Shown: piece after piece, positions 1 through 9,667 of the stretch
How positions within the stretch are numbered: position 1 is the stretch's first letter
How the letters are laid out: every line of letters starts with the position of its first letter
Source of the DNA: Psychrosphaera aestuarii
Lineage (GTDB): Bacteria > Pseudomonadota > Gammaproteobacteria > Enterobacterales > Alteromonadaceae
NCBI RefSeq assembly: GCF_017948405.1
Contig: NZ_CP072844.1
Span: 1,550,001 to 1,614,000, forward strand
Reading direction: 5' to 3'
Length of the DNA: 64,000 bases
Made by a program: the position numbers and the translations under genes
The notes under the pieces: generated by a model
What the model was told of the DNA's origin: nothing
The model's database searches: none
Seen by the model: only the letters and a program-made list of their open reading frames with translations

Positions 1-953
1 GCGCCCATAGGCAAAGTGAATGAAGCTATAGAATTTTTAACACCAAGTTTTTTTGTCGCGGTTTCCATCGTTACTGGTAACGTTGCACCTGAACTTGACG
101 TACTAAATGCAAAAAGAGCGGCATCTCGCATTTTTTTATAAAACATGACAGGGTTGAGTCCGGTAAGCGACTTTAACAGCACACCATAAATGACTAGCCC
201 ATGTATAAGTAGAACTGCGATAACAAGAAGGAAGTATTTACCTAAATTAGCAATAATAGCGAAATCCATTGTTGTCATAAGCTTTGCAAGTAAACAAAAT
301 ACACCGTATGGCGCTAGGTTCATTAGGATGACAACAAGACGCATAATAACAGCGTTAATATCAACAAATATAGCAGCTAAGCGCTCACCAGGCTTACCGG
401 CAAGGGCCATTGAAATACCAAATAGCAACGCAAAAACAATAACTTGAAGCATATTGCCATTTGCCATGGATGCAATTGGATTGGTAGGGAACATGTTAAT
501 TAGCACTTGCGCAAACCCGGGTGCTTCTTTTGCTGCATAGTTTGCGTCGGTCGCCATATTAACTCCCTCACCAGGTGCAATTACCAATGCAGCAACAATA
601 GCTAAGGTAATGGCAATGGCCGTAGTAAATAAATATAGTGCGATTGATTTACCACCTAAACGGGCAAGTTTAGATGTATCGTTTAAACTGCATGTGCCAA
701 CCACTAATGAAACAAATACTAATGGGACGACGATCATTTTTAAACTAGCGACAAATATTGCCCCACCGACTTTAAATACGCCATCTACGAAAAAATCTTT
801 AATAGAGAGTTCAGCAAAACCAAGCGGGATTTTAAAGTCTCCTTCGTTGCCAAACAGTACCTGAAAAAATATACCAACCGCGATACCGGAAAACATACCG
901 ATTAATATTCGCGCGGTTAATCCCATTTTTTTATTATCCTGTTGAATTGTCAT
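1..953 (-). CDS. Dicarboxylate/glutamate:cation symporter (SDF family), 3' part outside window
   Basis: Inner-membrane secondary transporter of the DAACS/SDF family (GltP, GltT, DctA), which imports C4-dicarboxylates or acidic amino acids with Na+ or H+. The reverse strand from the ATG at 953 is open to the window edge (317 codons visible, so C-terminally incomplete). The hydrophobic N-terminal helices are followed by the serine-rich re-entrant hairpin FSTSSSGATLP and, near the edge, SFTLPMG, the start of the family's next conserved segment. The exact substrate cannot be read from the sequence. It is divergent from the Ig-like lipoprotein gene across about 190 bases. There is no strong ribosome binding site before the chosen ATG. 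Confidence 0.88.
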   Translation of the reverse strand, partial: MTIQQDNKKMGLTARILIGMFSGIAVGIFFQVLFGNEGDFKIPLGFAELSIKDFFVDGVFKVGGAIFVASLKMIVVPLVFVSLVVGTCSLNDTSKLARLGGKSIALYLFTTAIAITLAIVAALVIAPGEGVNMATDANYAAKEAPGFAQVLINMFPTNPIASMANGNMLQVIVFALLFGISMALAGKPGERLAAIFVDINAVIMRLVVILMNLAPYGVFCLLAKLMTTMDFAIIANLGKYFLLVIAVLLIHGLVIYGVLLKSLTGLNPVMFYKKMRDAALFAFSTSSSGATLPVTMETATKKLGVKNSIASFTLPMG

Positions 954-1143
954 TTGTCTTATTCTTATTTTAAGTTTCAAATTTGCGACAATATAACCAT
1001 AAAATTTAATTAATTTCACCTTGAACATTGCTTGAGCGAATAAAAACTAAAAAAAAGCAGAAAACGTTTGTGTAATAAATTGATATTTATTAACTTAGCA
1101 ACAAAGAATGCGGTAGTTGCATAAAATAATAGGGAGAGGTTAC

Positions 1144-3888
1144 ATGTTACCAGCGCTATTTAAAGGCTCATATAAAAGCTTTATAGTTGGTTTATTTACA
1201 TTGTTTGTTGTCGCTTGTAGTGGGGATGGCACTTTGTCAGATGGTTCATCTACTGGTGGAACAGGAACAGGTTCAGGGAATGACGTCTACAAGTTAGCCG
1301 TTGTATATGCAAACACAGATGGTACTTCAAGTAGTTCATTTGATTTTGGCGACGTAGTTACAATTACAGCAACCCTAACACTTAATGATGAAAGTGTTGA
1401 GGGAGCCATTATCAACTTTGCAAATAGCGATTCATCATTAGCATCACTCAGTGTTGCACAAGCAACAACAGACTCTAACGGTCAAGCAACGACTCAATTA
1501 ACAGGGGGCGTTGCAGCAGGAACTGGAACGGTAACTGTCTCTACTAGTACTGGGTCGTTAGATGCAATAATTACTAATTACACTTCTCTAGGTGATACAA
1601 CAAGTACTACCAACCATACCGCATATCTAGTCCCTAGCTCCACTACGGTAGCGGAATACCCCAATTTAACTGGGTCTACTATTACAACGATTTCATCATC
1701 ACAGCCAGGACGCATTGTAATTCAACTTAACGATGATAATTTACAACCTATACCTCGTGAAATCGTTTATGTAGAGCTTGATGAACGTTCAACTGAGTTG
1801 TTAAATTTAAGCGTTGATAATGGTGGTATTGCAACTAATGCCGATGGATATGCATCGTTAACTCTAGAAGCAACAGACGTAAGTGGCGCCGGGAAATTAA
1901 ATGTTATCTACAACGATGAAGTTGTTGCCTACGTGGTATTTAACGCTGCAGGGGATGGCGATCAAGAAGTAACAAAAGATATTGGTACTGTAGAGCTACT
2001 TTCCGACGCATTCCAAATGGCTTCGTCGGGGGCGCAATTGGTTAATCTAATTGGCCTAGTAAAAGACGAGAACAATAATCTAATGGAAGGTGTAACGGTT
2101 TCATTCGTTACCACATCTGGCGGTATACGTGTTAATCAAGCGACTACAGGTCCAGATGGGAAAGCCATTGCGGTATTAGACACATTAAATGCACCGCAAA
2201 CGAGAGCTATTGAGGTGACGGCAATTGTCGGTGATAAATCCGATACGGTAAGTATTTCAGTTACCGGCACAACAATTAAAATAAACGGCAATGACTCAAT
2301 TGTTACTGGAAATGCCGCAGTTTTCAGTGCTGTATTACTTAATTCTGATGGTGTTGGTATTGCTCAAACAAGAGTTTATCTGGTAAGTGAGAGTGGTAAT
2401 GAGCTAACGGATATGAGCGGCTCGGTGTTACCAATAGATAGTTCAAACGGCTTATCGTATGTGGAAACGGATGCCACTGGTAGCGCACAGTTTAAGTTTA
2501 ATGCAACAACCAGCGGAACAGACACCATTGTTGCATCAGCGTTAGGTGAAAGTAGTGACTTTAATATATCGGTATCTCCTGATACTTTCGTTATTGAGGA
2601 GTTAAAAGTAAACGACAGCATAGTCACCACAGCTGAAGTGCCAATGATTCAAGGTGGAGTATTTAAACTAGTTTGGGAAAAAGATGGTAGTCCATTTGTC
2701 GGAGATGTGTTGTTCTCCACAACGCGAGGCCAAATATTTGCTAAAGGAGCGGATACCTCAACGGCGACGCCTATTACTAATGTCGTATCGACCGATGCGG
2801 AAGGTAATGTAGAGGTAATGTTAGTATCATCTAATGCTGGCCCAGCAATATTAACGGCTAAGGCGCCGGGGCTTTCAGCAACCTATGAGTTTGAGTTTGT
2901 AGCAGAGACTGCACATCAAATTACGCTACAAGCTTCTCCATTTTCAATTGGACCAAACGGTCAGCAATCAACAATTAGCGCGGTTGTACGAGATATAGAC
3001 GGTAACTTAGTGAAAAACAGGCCGGTTAATTTTCAGTTATATGACGTGAGTGGTGGCGCTATTTTTCCTGCAACTAACGTGACTGACAGTAATGGATTAG
3101 CAACAACCGTATATAGTTCTAGTACTGTGTCATCTCGCGATGGCGTAGCAATAGCTGCTTGTACGGATACGACTGGTTCAGCTAGTAACTGTTCAAACAC
3201 TAGAAATACCAATGGTAATAACGATAGCCTTGATGATACATATGCTTGTACCGTTAATGCTAAAGAGTGTGTTTCAGACAGCGTTAAAGTGACAGTGGCA
3301 GAGAGAGAGCTATTTATTACCGCTGGTTTAGGAAATGCTGTCGGTGAACCAACGGATCAAGAGTACCAATATGACGTTCCGGTTTATGTTACCGACGTAA
3401 ATGGAAATCCTATCTCAGGCGTAGAGTTAAGTATCTCAGCCATTTCTACGCATTATGCAAAAGGTTTTTGGGTTCAAGAAATCGATCCAGAGGACGACTC
3501 GTTTATTAAATGGGTATCGTTTCGCTCTGTCACTTGCCCAAGCGAAGACATTGACCGTGATGGTGTGTTAGACGTGCAAGTAGATGGTGAAGGCTTTAAC
3601 GAAGATACCAATGGCAATGGAGTGTTAGACCCGGGTAATATAGTCAGAACGTTAGGAGACTTTGTTACAGACGAGAATGGTGCAACGATGATTTCGTTAA
3701 TCTATGCCCAATCTTATGCCGCTTGGGTTGATATTGAATTTGAAGTTGAGGCTAAAATGGCAGGTACTGAACACACCCGTACACTGCGTTTTACATTACC
3801 AATACTGCAAGATGATGTCTCTGATGAAAAGTTCCCACCAATTAGACATAACTACGGTACTGATACGAACTGCAACACGACGAACTAA
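1144..3888 (+). CDS. Large Ig-like (Big-type) repeat surface lipoprotein
   Basis: Predicted outer-membrane lipoprotein of 914 residues built from repeated bacterial Ig-like beta domains, of the type found in invasin and other surface proteins. Start: a TTG at 1117 gives a longer frame, but the ATG at 1144 sits just behind AGGGAGAGG and is preferred. The lipobox FVVAC places the lipidated Cys at residue 25, followed by Ser, which suggests outer-membrane sorting. Recurring blocks such as DSNGQATT, DGKAIAVL and DSNGLATT mark the Ig-like units. The last quarter has a cysteine-containing stretch and two calcium-binding-like repeats (DIDRDGVLD, DTNGNGVLD; residues about 800-840). Function unknown; adhesion or surface-layer roles are guesses. 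Confidence 0.8.
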   Translation: MLPALFKGSYKSFIVGLFTLFVVACSGDGTLSDGSSTGGTGTGSGNDVYKLAVVYANTDGTSSSSFDFGDVVTITATLTLNDESVEGAIINFANSDSSLASLSVAQATTDSNGQATTQLTGGVAAGTGTVTVSTSTGSLDAIITNYTSLGDTTSTTNHTAYLVPSSTTVAEYPNLTGSTITTISSSQPGRIVIQLNDDNLQPIPREIVYVELDERSTELLNLSVDNGGIATNADGYASLTLEATDVSGAGKLNVIYNDEVVAYVVFNAAGDGDQEVTKDIGTVELLSDAFQMASSGAQLVNLIGLVKDENNNLMEGVTVSFVTTSGGIRVNQATTGPDGKAIAVLDTLNAPQTRAIEVTAIVGDKSDTVSISVTGTTIKINGNDSIVTGNAAVFSAVLLNSDGVGIAQTRVYLVSESGNELTDMSGSVLPIDSSNGLSYVETDATGSAQFKFNATTSGTDTIVASALGESSDFNISVSPDTFVIEELKVNDSIVTTAEVPMIQGGVFKLVWEKDGSPFVGDVLFSTTRGQIFAKGADTSTATPITNVVSTDAEGNVEVMLVSSNAGPAILTAKAPGLSATYEFEFVAETAHQITLQASPFSIGPNGQQSTISAVVRDIDGNLVKNRPVNFQLYDVSGGAIFPATNVTDSNGLATTVYSSSTVSSRDGVAIAACTDTTGSASNCSNTRNTNGNNDSLDDTYACTVNAKECVSDSVKVTVAERELFITAGLGNAVGEPTDQEYQYDVPVYVTDVNGNPISGVELSISAISTHYAKGFWVQEIDPEDDSFIKWVSFRSVTCPSEDIDRDGVLDVQVDGEGFNEDTNGNGVLDPGNIVRTLGDFVTDENGATMISLIYAQSYAAWVDIEFEVEAKMAGTEHTRTLRFTLPILQDDVSDEKFPPIRHNYGTDTNCNTTN

Positions 3889-3912
3889 ATCTTAAAGTAT
3901 GATATTAAGTTC

Positions 3913-3942
3913 AAAAAAGGAGGCAAATGCCTCCTTTTTTTA
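3913..3942. terminator. Bidirectional rho-independent terminator
   Basis: The stem GGAGGC/GCCTCC is flanked by A6 on the left and T7 on the right. It lies between the convergent Ig-like lipoprotein and astB genes and could stop both transcripts. Confidence 0.85.
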
Positions 3943-3982
3943 TTAGCTAGATATTAGCTATTCGCAACGCAGTTTTAACCGG

Positions 3983-5329
3983 TTATCTTTGGAAGTCGTA
4001 AACCGAACCTAAGTTTAAGATCTGCGTTAGCTCATCTAACGCTGTTCTAGATTCCATAACTAAGCTTGGATCGATTAAGTCGTTTTCTGACAACTCATCA
4101 CGGTAGTGCTTATCCACCCAGGTATTTAATGTAGTGAATAACTGATCTGACATTAAGACATGTTGGTTTGTTGCTGCTAGTTCTTGCTCACTAAGCGCGA
4201 CTCGAAGTCTTAGACATGCAGGACCACCGCCATTTCTCATGCTTTGCTTAACGTCAAAAAAATGTACTTTTTTAATAGGCGTGTTTTGACTAACTAGCTG
4301 TTCAAGATAAGCAGAAACCGCAGAGCTTTCTTTACACTCCATTGGCGCGATAATAGCCATTTCGTTATTACCAATATCGACTAACTGAGTATTAAACAAA
4401 TAAGTTTTAACGGCCTCGTCAACAGTAACTTGATCAGACCCAACTTTTACAAAATGCATATCTTTTTTGTTTTTTGCAGAATACTTAGCATTCAATTCAG
4501 CTAACTTTTGCTCGGTGTCTAAAAAAGCTTGTTCGTGATAGAACAACACGTTTTGATTACCTACCGCAATAACATCGTTGTGAAACACGCCTTGATCAAT
4601 AACATCTGGATTCTGTTGTACATAAACAACACCAGAGTCATCTAGTTGATGCAAACGAGAAACAGCAGTACAAGCCTCAAACGTATGACGAGCTGGGTAT
4701 TTAATCGGAGCTGGCTTGTTGTGATCAAAAGCGTAACGACCGTAAACAAACATCTCTATGCCACCTTCACCGTAATTGTCACAAAAACGAGTGTGGTTTG
4801 CTGCACCTTCATCACCAAAGTGATCATTATCAGGCAGATGACGATGATGTGCGAAGTGAGATTCGTTCGCAAACATGGCTTGTAAAATTCTGCCACTTGT
4901 TTCCGGCTCAAGTGAACGATGAAATTTATTTGTTAAGTTTGCTGGCGTGAAGTGTACTTTTTTATCAGCTGTGTCAGAACTAGGTGATACCGTAGCTGCA
5001 TTCGCAGTCCACATACTTGATGCTGAATACACAGCTCGTAGAATTTGTGGAGCATGTTTTTTTGCTTGCTGAAGAATATTGGCATCAGATCCAGTAAAAC
5101 CAAGACGACGTAACGCATTCATATCAGGACGTTCCTGCGGTGCTAAAACGCCTTGTTTGAGTCCCATGTCGTGCAAAGCTTTCATCTTTTGTAGGCCTTG
5201 CTTAGCTGCAGATTTTGGGTTTGATACATCTTTTGCATTTGATAAGGAGGCGACATTGCCGACTGACAACCCGGCATAATTATGTGTAGGGCCAACTAAG
5301 CCATCAAAATTTGCTTCAAAATACTTCAT
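3983..5329 (-). CDS. astB: N-succinylarginine dihydrolase
   Basis: Second enzyme of the arginine succinyltransferase (AST) catabolic pathway. It hydrolyses N2-succinylarginine to succinylornithine, CO2 and ammonia in the cytoplasm. The N-terminus [18 protein letters not shown] is the usual start of the family. The motif [13 protein letters not shown] holds the catalytic Cys (residue 372 from the chosen start). At 448 residues it matches the usual length of about 447. A TTG six codons upstream would extend the frame, but the ATG at 5329 has AGGAG about 10 bases upstream. The other ast genes are not beside it, so either the pathway is dispersed or this gene stands alone. Its reverse-strand promoter should lie in the 5330-5722 gap. 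Confidence 0.95.
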   Translation of the reverse strand: MKYFEANFDGLVGPTHNYAGLSVGNVASLSNAKDVSNPKSAAKQGLQKMKALHDMGLKQGVLAPQERPDMNALRRLGFTGSDANILQQAKKHAPQILRAVYSASSMWTANAATVSPSSDTADKKVHFTPANLTNKFHRSLEPETSGRILQAMFANESHFAHHRHLPDNDHFGDEGAANHTRFCDNYGEGGIEMFVYGRYAFDHNKPAPIKYPARHTFEACTAVSRLHQLDDSGVVYVQQNPDVIDQGVFHNDVIAVGNQNVLFYHEQAFLDTEQKLAELNAKYSAKNKKDMHFVKVGSDQVTVDEAVKTYLFNTQLVDIGNNEMAIIAPMECKESSAVSAYLEQLVSQNTPIKKVHFFDVKQSMRNGGGPACLRLRVALSEQELAATNQHVLMSDQLFTTLNTWVDKHYRDELSENDLIDPSLVMESRTALDELTQILNLGSVYDFQR

Positions 5330-5722
5330 TAAATCAACACTCCTCAATATTTAGTTCCAAATAGATTTTTATTCAGAAAAAAAAATTATTATATTTGTAA
5401 TTAAAGCTGATTATTTCGCTTTATCGAGCTTCAGCGTGGCGGAAAATAATTTTATAAATTTATTGAGCGAAATTTTATAAACTTCAAAAAACGCTGAAAC
5501 ACTTATAAACATTGCGCATAAGACGCTGTAAAACGTTTATATTATACGCAGTTAAGTTAAAAAATCTAAGTTAAAGACAGAAATTGATAGCGATTTGTGC
5601 TTGAAGTCGAATAGAATCGCATATATATCTTATAAGTTAGTATAACTACGCAAATAAACTAAAAACGCTACCGTGGCTTTAAAATTAAGCGGCGGACAAG
5701 TTTTATAAGCGATTGAGGAATT
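5330..5722. other. Divergent intergenic region astB/topA, AT-rich, with short repeats
   Basis: No gene is visible in these 393 bases. They hold a direct repeat ATTTTATAAA (5449-5458 and 5472-5481) and an inverted repeat TTCAGCG (5430-5436) / CGCTGAA (5492-5498). The region should carry the promoters of both astB and topA. I could not recognise a clear ArgR or other named operator. Confidence 0.5.
5601..5629 (+). promoter_or_regulatory. Possible topA promoter
   Basis: TTGAAG (5601-5606) and TATATC (5624-5629) are separated by 17 bases, about 90 bases upstream of the topA start. Each hexamer matches the sigma-70 consensus only partly, so this is one candidate in a very AT-rich stretch. Confidence 0.3.
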
Positions 5723-8401
5723 ATGGGAAAATCTCTGGTAATAGTAGAGTCACCAGCAAAAGCAAAAACAATCAATAAATACTTGGGTAAGGATTTTGTT
5801 GTTAAGTCGAGCGTTGGTCATATTCGTGATTTACCTACGTCTGGTGGGCCTAAAAAGGCAGCAGAACGAACTTCCACTAAAGGATTATCTGTTGAAGAAA
5901 AAGCGGCGCTAAAAGCAAAAAAAGACAAAGAAGCTCTAGTTGGCCGAATGGGTATCAATCCTGAAAAAGGGTGGGCAGCCAAGTATCAGATATTGCCAGG
6001 CAAAGAAAAAGTCGTAACCGAATTAAAGAAATTAGCGAAAGATGCAGATCAAATATATCTTGCAACCGATTTGGACCGCGAAGGGGAAGCAATAGCATGG
6101 CACCTGAGAGAAATTATTGGTGGTAGCGATGATAAATTTAAACGAGTTGTATTTAACGAAATAACCAAGAGTGCGATCCAACAAGCATTCTCAAAGCCAG
6201 GTGAACTAAACATTGACCGAGTCAATGCACAACAAGCGAGACGTTTTTTAGATCGTGTTGTTGGCTTCATGGTATCACCATTGCTATGGAAAAAAATTGC
6301 TCGAGGACTGTCAGCAGGGCGAGTTCAGTCTGTTGCGGTTCGCTTGGTAGTTGAACGTGAGCGAGAAATCAAAGCGTTTATCCCAGAAGAGTTTTGGCGT
6401 TTACATGCAGACACAAATACAGCCGACCGTAAAAACATCATGCTTGAAGTTGCTAAGCAACAGGGCAAAACATTCAAGCCTGTTAATAAAGCACAGATGG
6501 ATGCTGTTTTAGAAGATATAAAAGCGCAGACATTTACTGTTAGTAACCGAGAAGATAAACCTTCGAAAAGTAAGCCGTCAGCACCGTTTATCACATCGAC
6601 TTTACAACAAGCAGCGAGCACTCGACTAAGCTTTGGCGTTAAAAAAACCATGATGATGGCACAGCGTCTATATGAAGCCGGTCACATTACTTACATGCGT
6701 ACAGACTCGACGAACCTAAGCTCAGAGGCCGTGGGCGCGTGTCGTATGTTCATCCAAAGTGAGTTTGGTGAAAAGTATTTGCCAACATCACCAATGATGT
6801 ATGGTAGTAAAGATGGCGCTCAAGAGGCCCACGAAGCGATTCGACCTTCGAACGTAGGATTGACCGCAGATAAGCTAGATGGCATGGAGCGCGATGCTGT
6901 GCGCCTTTATGAGCTGATTTGGAATCAGTTTGTCGCTTGTCAAATGGTTCCTGCAGAATATGACGTGACAAATGTCACTGTAAGTGCAGGTGATTTTGAA
7001 CTTAAAGCTAAAGGTCGAGTTCTAAAATTTGACGGTTGGACAAGAGTTCAGCCGGCAATTAAAAAAGCCAACGACGATAATATTGAGCTTCCAGACGTTA
7101 AAGTAGGCGACAACCTAAATCTAAATGAGTTGTTACCAAAACAACACTTCACCAAGCCAGTGGCCAGATTCTCCGAAGCTAGTCTTGTAAAAGAACTTGA
7201 AAAACGTGGTATAGGCCGACCATCAACTTATGCATCGATTATAGGTACTATTCAAGACCGAGGTTATGTTCGGTTAGAAAGCCGACGCTTTTATGCAGAA
7301 AAGATGGGTGAAATTGTTACTGACCGCTTAGTAGAAAATTTCACTGACCTACTCAATTATGACTTTACGGCTCGAATGGAAGGCCGTTTAGATGAAGTTG
7401 CTCATGGCGACTTAGAGTGGAAAGCATTATTAGACAGCTTTTATGAAGAGTTTAAAGGTAACTTAGAAGTTGCATCTAGAGAATCAGACGAAGGCGGAAT
7501 GCGCCAAAACACGCCAATTGAAACTGATATCGAGTGTGGGAAGTGCGGACGAAATATGAATATTCGTACAGCAAGTACGGGCGTTTTTCTTGGCTGTTCA
7601 GGTTATGCTTTACCGCCTAAAGAGCGCTGTACAAATACCATGAATCTTACTTCTGGTGATGAAGCTGAAAATGTCACTAGTGAAGAGCAAGAAGCAGAAG
7701 CATTGCGTCATATGAAACGTTGTCCAGTATGTGCCACGGCCATGGACAGTTACTTAATTGATGAAAAACGTAAGATTCATATTTGTGGTAATAATCCTGT
7801 TTGTGAAGGGTTTGTTGTTGAAAAAGGTGAATTTAAGCTTAAAGGCTATGATGGCCCTCTAATCGAATGTGATAAGTGTCAATCAGACATGGAGCTCAAA
7901 TCTGGTCGTTTTGGTAAATACTTTGGTTGTACTAACTCTGAGTGTAAAAATACTCGTAAGCTGTTGAAAAATGGCGAAGCAGCGCCACCAAAAGAAGATC
8001 CAACGCATCTTCCAGAATTACCGTGTGAAAAGTCCGACGGTTATTTTGTATTACGTGACGGAGCTGCTGGTCTTTTCATGGCTGCATCCACTTTCCCTAA
8101 ATCGAGAGAGACTAGAGCACCATTTGTTGAAGAGTTACAGCGATTTAGAGATAGAATTAGTCCTAAGTTTTACTATTTGGCAGACGCGCCAGCGCAAGAC
8201 CCAGATGGTAATAAGTCTAAAGTTCGATTTAGTCGCAAGACGAAACAACAGTACGTTATGACTGAAGACGATAACGGCAAAGCAACAGGTTGGGCTGCAT
8301 GGTTTACTGACGGTGAGTGGACTGTCGATGATGGTCGTAAAAAACCAAAAGCAAAAGCAAAACCTAAAGCTAAAAGTAAAGCCAAAGCCAAAGCAAAATA
8401 G
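5723..8401 (+). CDS. topA: DNA topoisomerase I (type IA)
   Basis: Relaxes negatively supercoiled DNA by cutting and resealing one strand. The 892-residue protein starts with the Toprim segment [14 protein letters not shown] and has the metal-binding [12 protein letters not shown]. The active-site Tyr is residue 324 in ITYMRTDST. Three C-terminal Cys4 zinc ribbons follow (about residues 605-640, 668-700 and 715-745: CGKC, CPVC, CDKC). The protein ends in a lysine/alanine tail, [17 protein letters not shown], longer and more repetitive than the tail of the E. coli enzyme and probably a DNA- or RNA polymerase-binding extension. GAGGAA precedes the ATG. A terminator follows about 50 bases after the stop. 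Confidence 0.97.
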   Translation: MGKSLVIVESPAKAKTINKYLGKDFVVKSSVGHIRDLPTSGGPKKAAERTSTKGLSVEEKAALKAKKDKEALVGRMGINPEKGWAAKYQILPGKEKVVTELKKLAKDADQIYLATDLDREGEAIAWHLREIIGGSDDKFKRVVFNEITKSAIQQAFSKPGELNIDRVNAQQARRFLDRVVGFMVSPLLWKKIARGLSAGRVQSVAVRLVVEREREIKAFIPEEFWRLHADTNTADRKNIMLEVAKQQGKTFKPVNKAQMDAVLEDIKAQTFTVSNREDKPSKSKPSAPFITSTLQQAASTRLSFGVKKTMMMAQRLYEAGHITYMRTDSTNLSSEAVGACRMFIQSEFGEKYLPTSPMMYGSKDGAQEAHEAIRPSNVGLTADKLDGMERDAVRLYELIWNQFVACQMVPAEYDVTNVTVSAGDFELKAKGRVLKFDGWTRVQPAIKKANDDNIELPDVKVGDNLNLNELLPKQHFTKPVARFSEASLVKELEKRGIGRPSTYASIIGTIQDRGYVRLESRRFYAEKMGEIVTDRLVENFTDLLNYDFTARMEGRLDEVAHGDLEWKALLDSFYEEFKGNLEVASRESDEGGMRQNTPIETDIECGKCGRNMNIRTASTGVFLGCSGYALPPKERCTNTMNLTSGDEAENVTSEEQEAEALRHMKRCPVCATAMDSYLIDEKRKIHICGNNPVCEGFVVEKGEFKLKGYDGPLIECDKCQSDMELKSGRFGKYFGCTNSECKNTRKLLKNGEAAPPKEDPTHLPELPCEKSDGYFVLRDGAAGLFMAASTFPKSRETRAPFVEELQRFRDRISPKFYYLADAPAQDPDGNKSKVRFSRKTKQQYVMTEDDNGKATGWAAWFTDGEWTVDDGRKKPKAKAKPKAKSKAKAKAK

Positions 8402-8449
8402 TGCTAAGTGTATATAATTAAGTTTATGTAGCTCAGTATGAAAAATTTA

Positions 8450-8490
8450 AAGGCCCTCAGGAGTAAGTCACTCTATTGAGGGTCTTTTTG
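8450..8490 (+). terminator. Terminator after topA
   Basis: The arms GGCCCTCA and TGAGGGTC enclose a smaller GAGT/ACTC stem and are followed by T5. It lies about 50 bases after the topA stop. Confidence 0.75.
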
Positions 8491-8518
8491 TAAGTAAAAA
8501 CCCAAAGTTGCTCCTGCT

Positions 8519-8560
8519 AAGTATAAGTATAATTATAAGTATAAGTATAAGTATAAGTTT
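8519..8560 (+). repeat. Hexanucleotide tandem repeat (AAGTAT)7 before a LysR gene
   Basis: Seven consecutive six-base units: five exact AAGTAT, one AATTAT and one AAGTTT. The array ends eight bases before the ATG of the LysR gene and fills the space where a ribosome binding site, and probably the promoter, would lie. Such arrays can change length by slippage. Confidence 0.9.
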
Positions 8561-8568
8561 AACTATCC

Positions 8569-9468
8569 ATGATCGATATTAGTGATATTCATTTAATACA
8601 AGTTGTCAGCCAAGTTGGAAGTATCACCAAAGCCGCCGAGCTACTTCACATATCTCAGCCAACATTAAGTAAACGTATTAGTCGACTCGAACAAAAGCTT
8701 AAGATGGCTTTGTTTTATCGAGACACTGGCGGTATGGTCCCTACAGAAGCAGCAAAACTATTAACTCACCGTAGCCAAACACTGACTTCACAATTAGCTC
8801 AGTTGGAGCGCGAGCTTGAACTAATGGCTAATTTAAAAGGCGATATGATTTCTATTGGTGTCGGGCCAATAGTAGAGCAAGACATTTTGCCAAAGGTGTT
8901 ACTAGATTTTGTAGAGCACGAATATAATTTTAAAATCTCAACCGTGACCCTGTCATCAGAGGCGTTACTAGAAAACCTAATGAATGGCCGGTTAGATATA
9001 GTTATTGGAACATTTGGCGAAGAAGACGTTCCGACAAATTGTTTAGCGCCACTAAAATATAGCAACCGTTTTGTAGGCGTTGTACGAAGCGGCCATGCTT
9101 TGAGTAATCATAAAAAGGTTCACTTAAGTGAATTGATGGAATATAGGAATATTTCTCCAAGTATACCTAAAAACTTAAGTTTTAAGGCTTCTTTATTGAT
9201 AAAGGATCGTGACTTCACGCCTTCTATAGCCTGTGAAAGTTACGATATAGCCAAGCGAGTAGTATTAAACTCTGATTACGTTACTTCTGGTCCAGAGGTA
9301 CTATTTAGAAATGAATTTCTCTCAGAACAGCTAGTTAAGCTTGAGTTAGAGTCAGACTTGATTTGGGAGTGCCGCTGTTTAGTGAAACCTGAACGCAGTC
9401 TTGCTCCAGCTATACAAGAAGTCATTGGCTTATTTTCTCAGTACATGTCGCCCGTTGAAATGCCTTAA
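8569..9468 (+). CDS. LysR-family transcriptional regulator
   Basis: A 299-residue DNA-binding regulator of the LysR type. The N-terminal winged helix-turn-helix is clear (residues 5-65: SITKAAELLHISQPTLSKRI). A type-2 periplasmic-binding-protein-like effector domain follows from about residue 90. The ATG is at the natural family start but has no Shine-Dalgarno sequence, and the AAGTAT repeat lies immediately upstream. The next gene on the strand is the FadL-type porin, 199 bases on, which may or may not be its target. The effector is unknown. Confidence 0.9.
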   Translation: MIDISDIHLIQVVSQVGSITKAAELLHISQPTLSKRISRLEQKLKMALFYRDTGGMVPTEAAKLLTHRSQTLTSQLAQLERELELMANLKGDMISIGVGPIVEQDILPKVLLDFVEHEYNFKISTVTLSSEALLENLMNGRLDIVIGTFGEEDVPTNCLAPLKYSNRFVGVVRSGHALSNHKKVHLSELMEYRNISPSIPKNLSFKASLLIKDRDFTPSIACESYDIAKRVVLNSDYVTSGPEVLFRNEFLSEQLVKLELESDLIWECRCLVKPERSLAPAIQEVIGLFSQYMSPVEMP

Positions 9469-9495
9469 AGTTTGTTTTCAATTCAGATTGACTAA

Positions 9496-9531
9496 ATTAG
9501 TCGCATTTAGATTGAAATTACCGCGACTAAT
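9496..9531. promoter_or_regulatory. Inverted repeat upstream of the fadL-type gene
   Basis: ATTAGTCGC (9496-9504) and GCGACTAAT (9523-9531) are perfect complements separated by 18 bases. The repeat begins 27 bases after the LysR stop and lies about 140 bases before fadL. It lacks a T-run, so it could be an operator or a weak terminator. Confidence 0.45.
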
Positions 9532-9667
9532 GACATTTCTTTGTTAGGGGTATGAAAAAAGTTTATTACACCTTAGGCTGTTGCACCTTTAAACTCCGCT
9601 ATCCAAATTTCGGCCTGCATTACAAAAGCGCCACGTCAAATTCAACATAAAAGGGTTTACAAACTCA

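Noticed and set aside
190..864. Two plus-strand frames within the symporter gene
   Set aside because: The reverse strand encodes a clear SDF-family transporter with conserved motifs; these are shadows.
1117..1143. Upstream TTG start for the Ig-like lipoprotein
   Set aside because: The ATG at 1144 has the ribosome binding site and gives a normal-length lipoprotein signal peptide.
8173..8391. Minus-strand Ala/Leu/Phe-rich frame opposite the end of topA
   Set aside because: It is the complement of the Lys/Ala tail of TopA; composition only.
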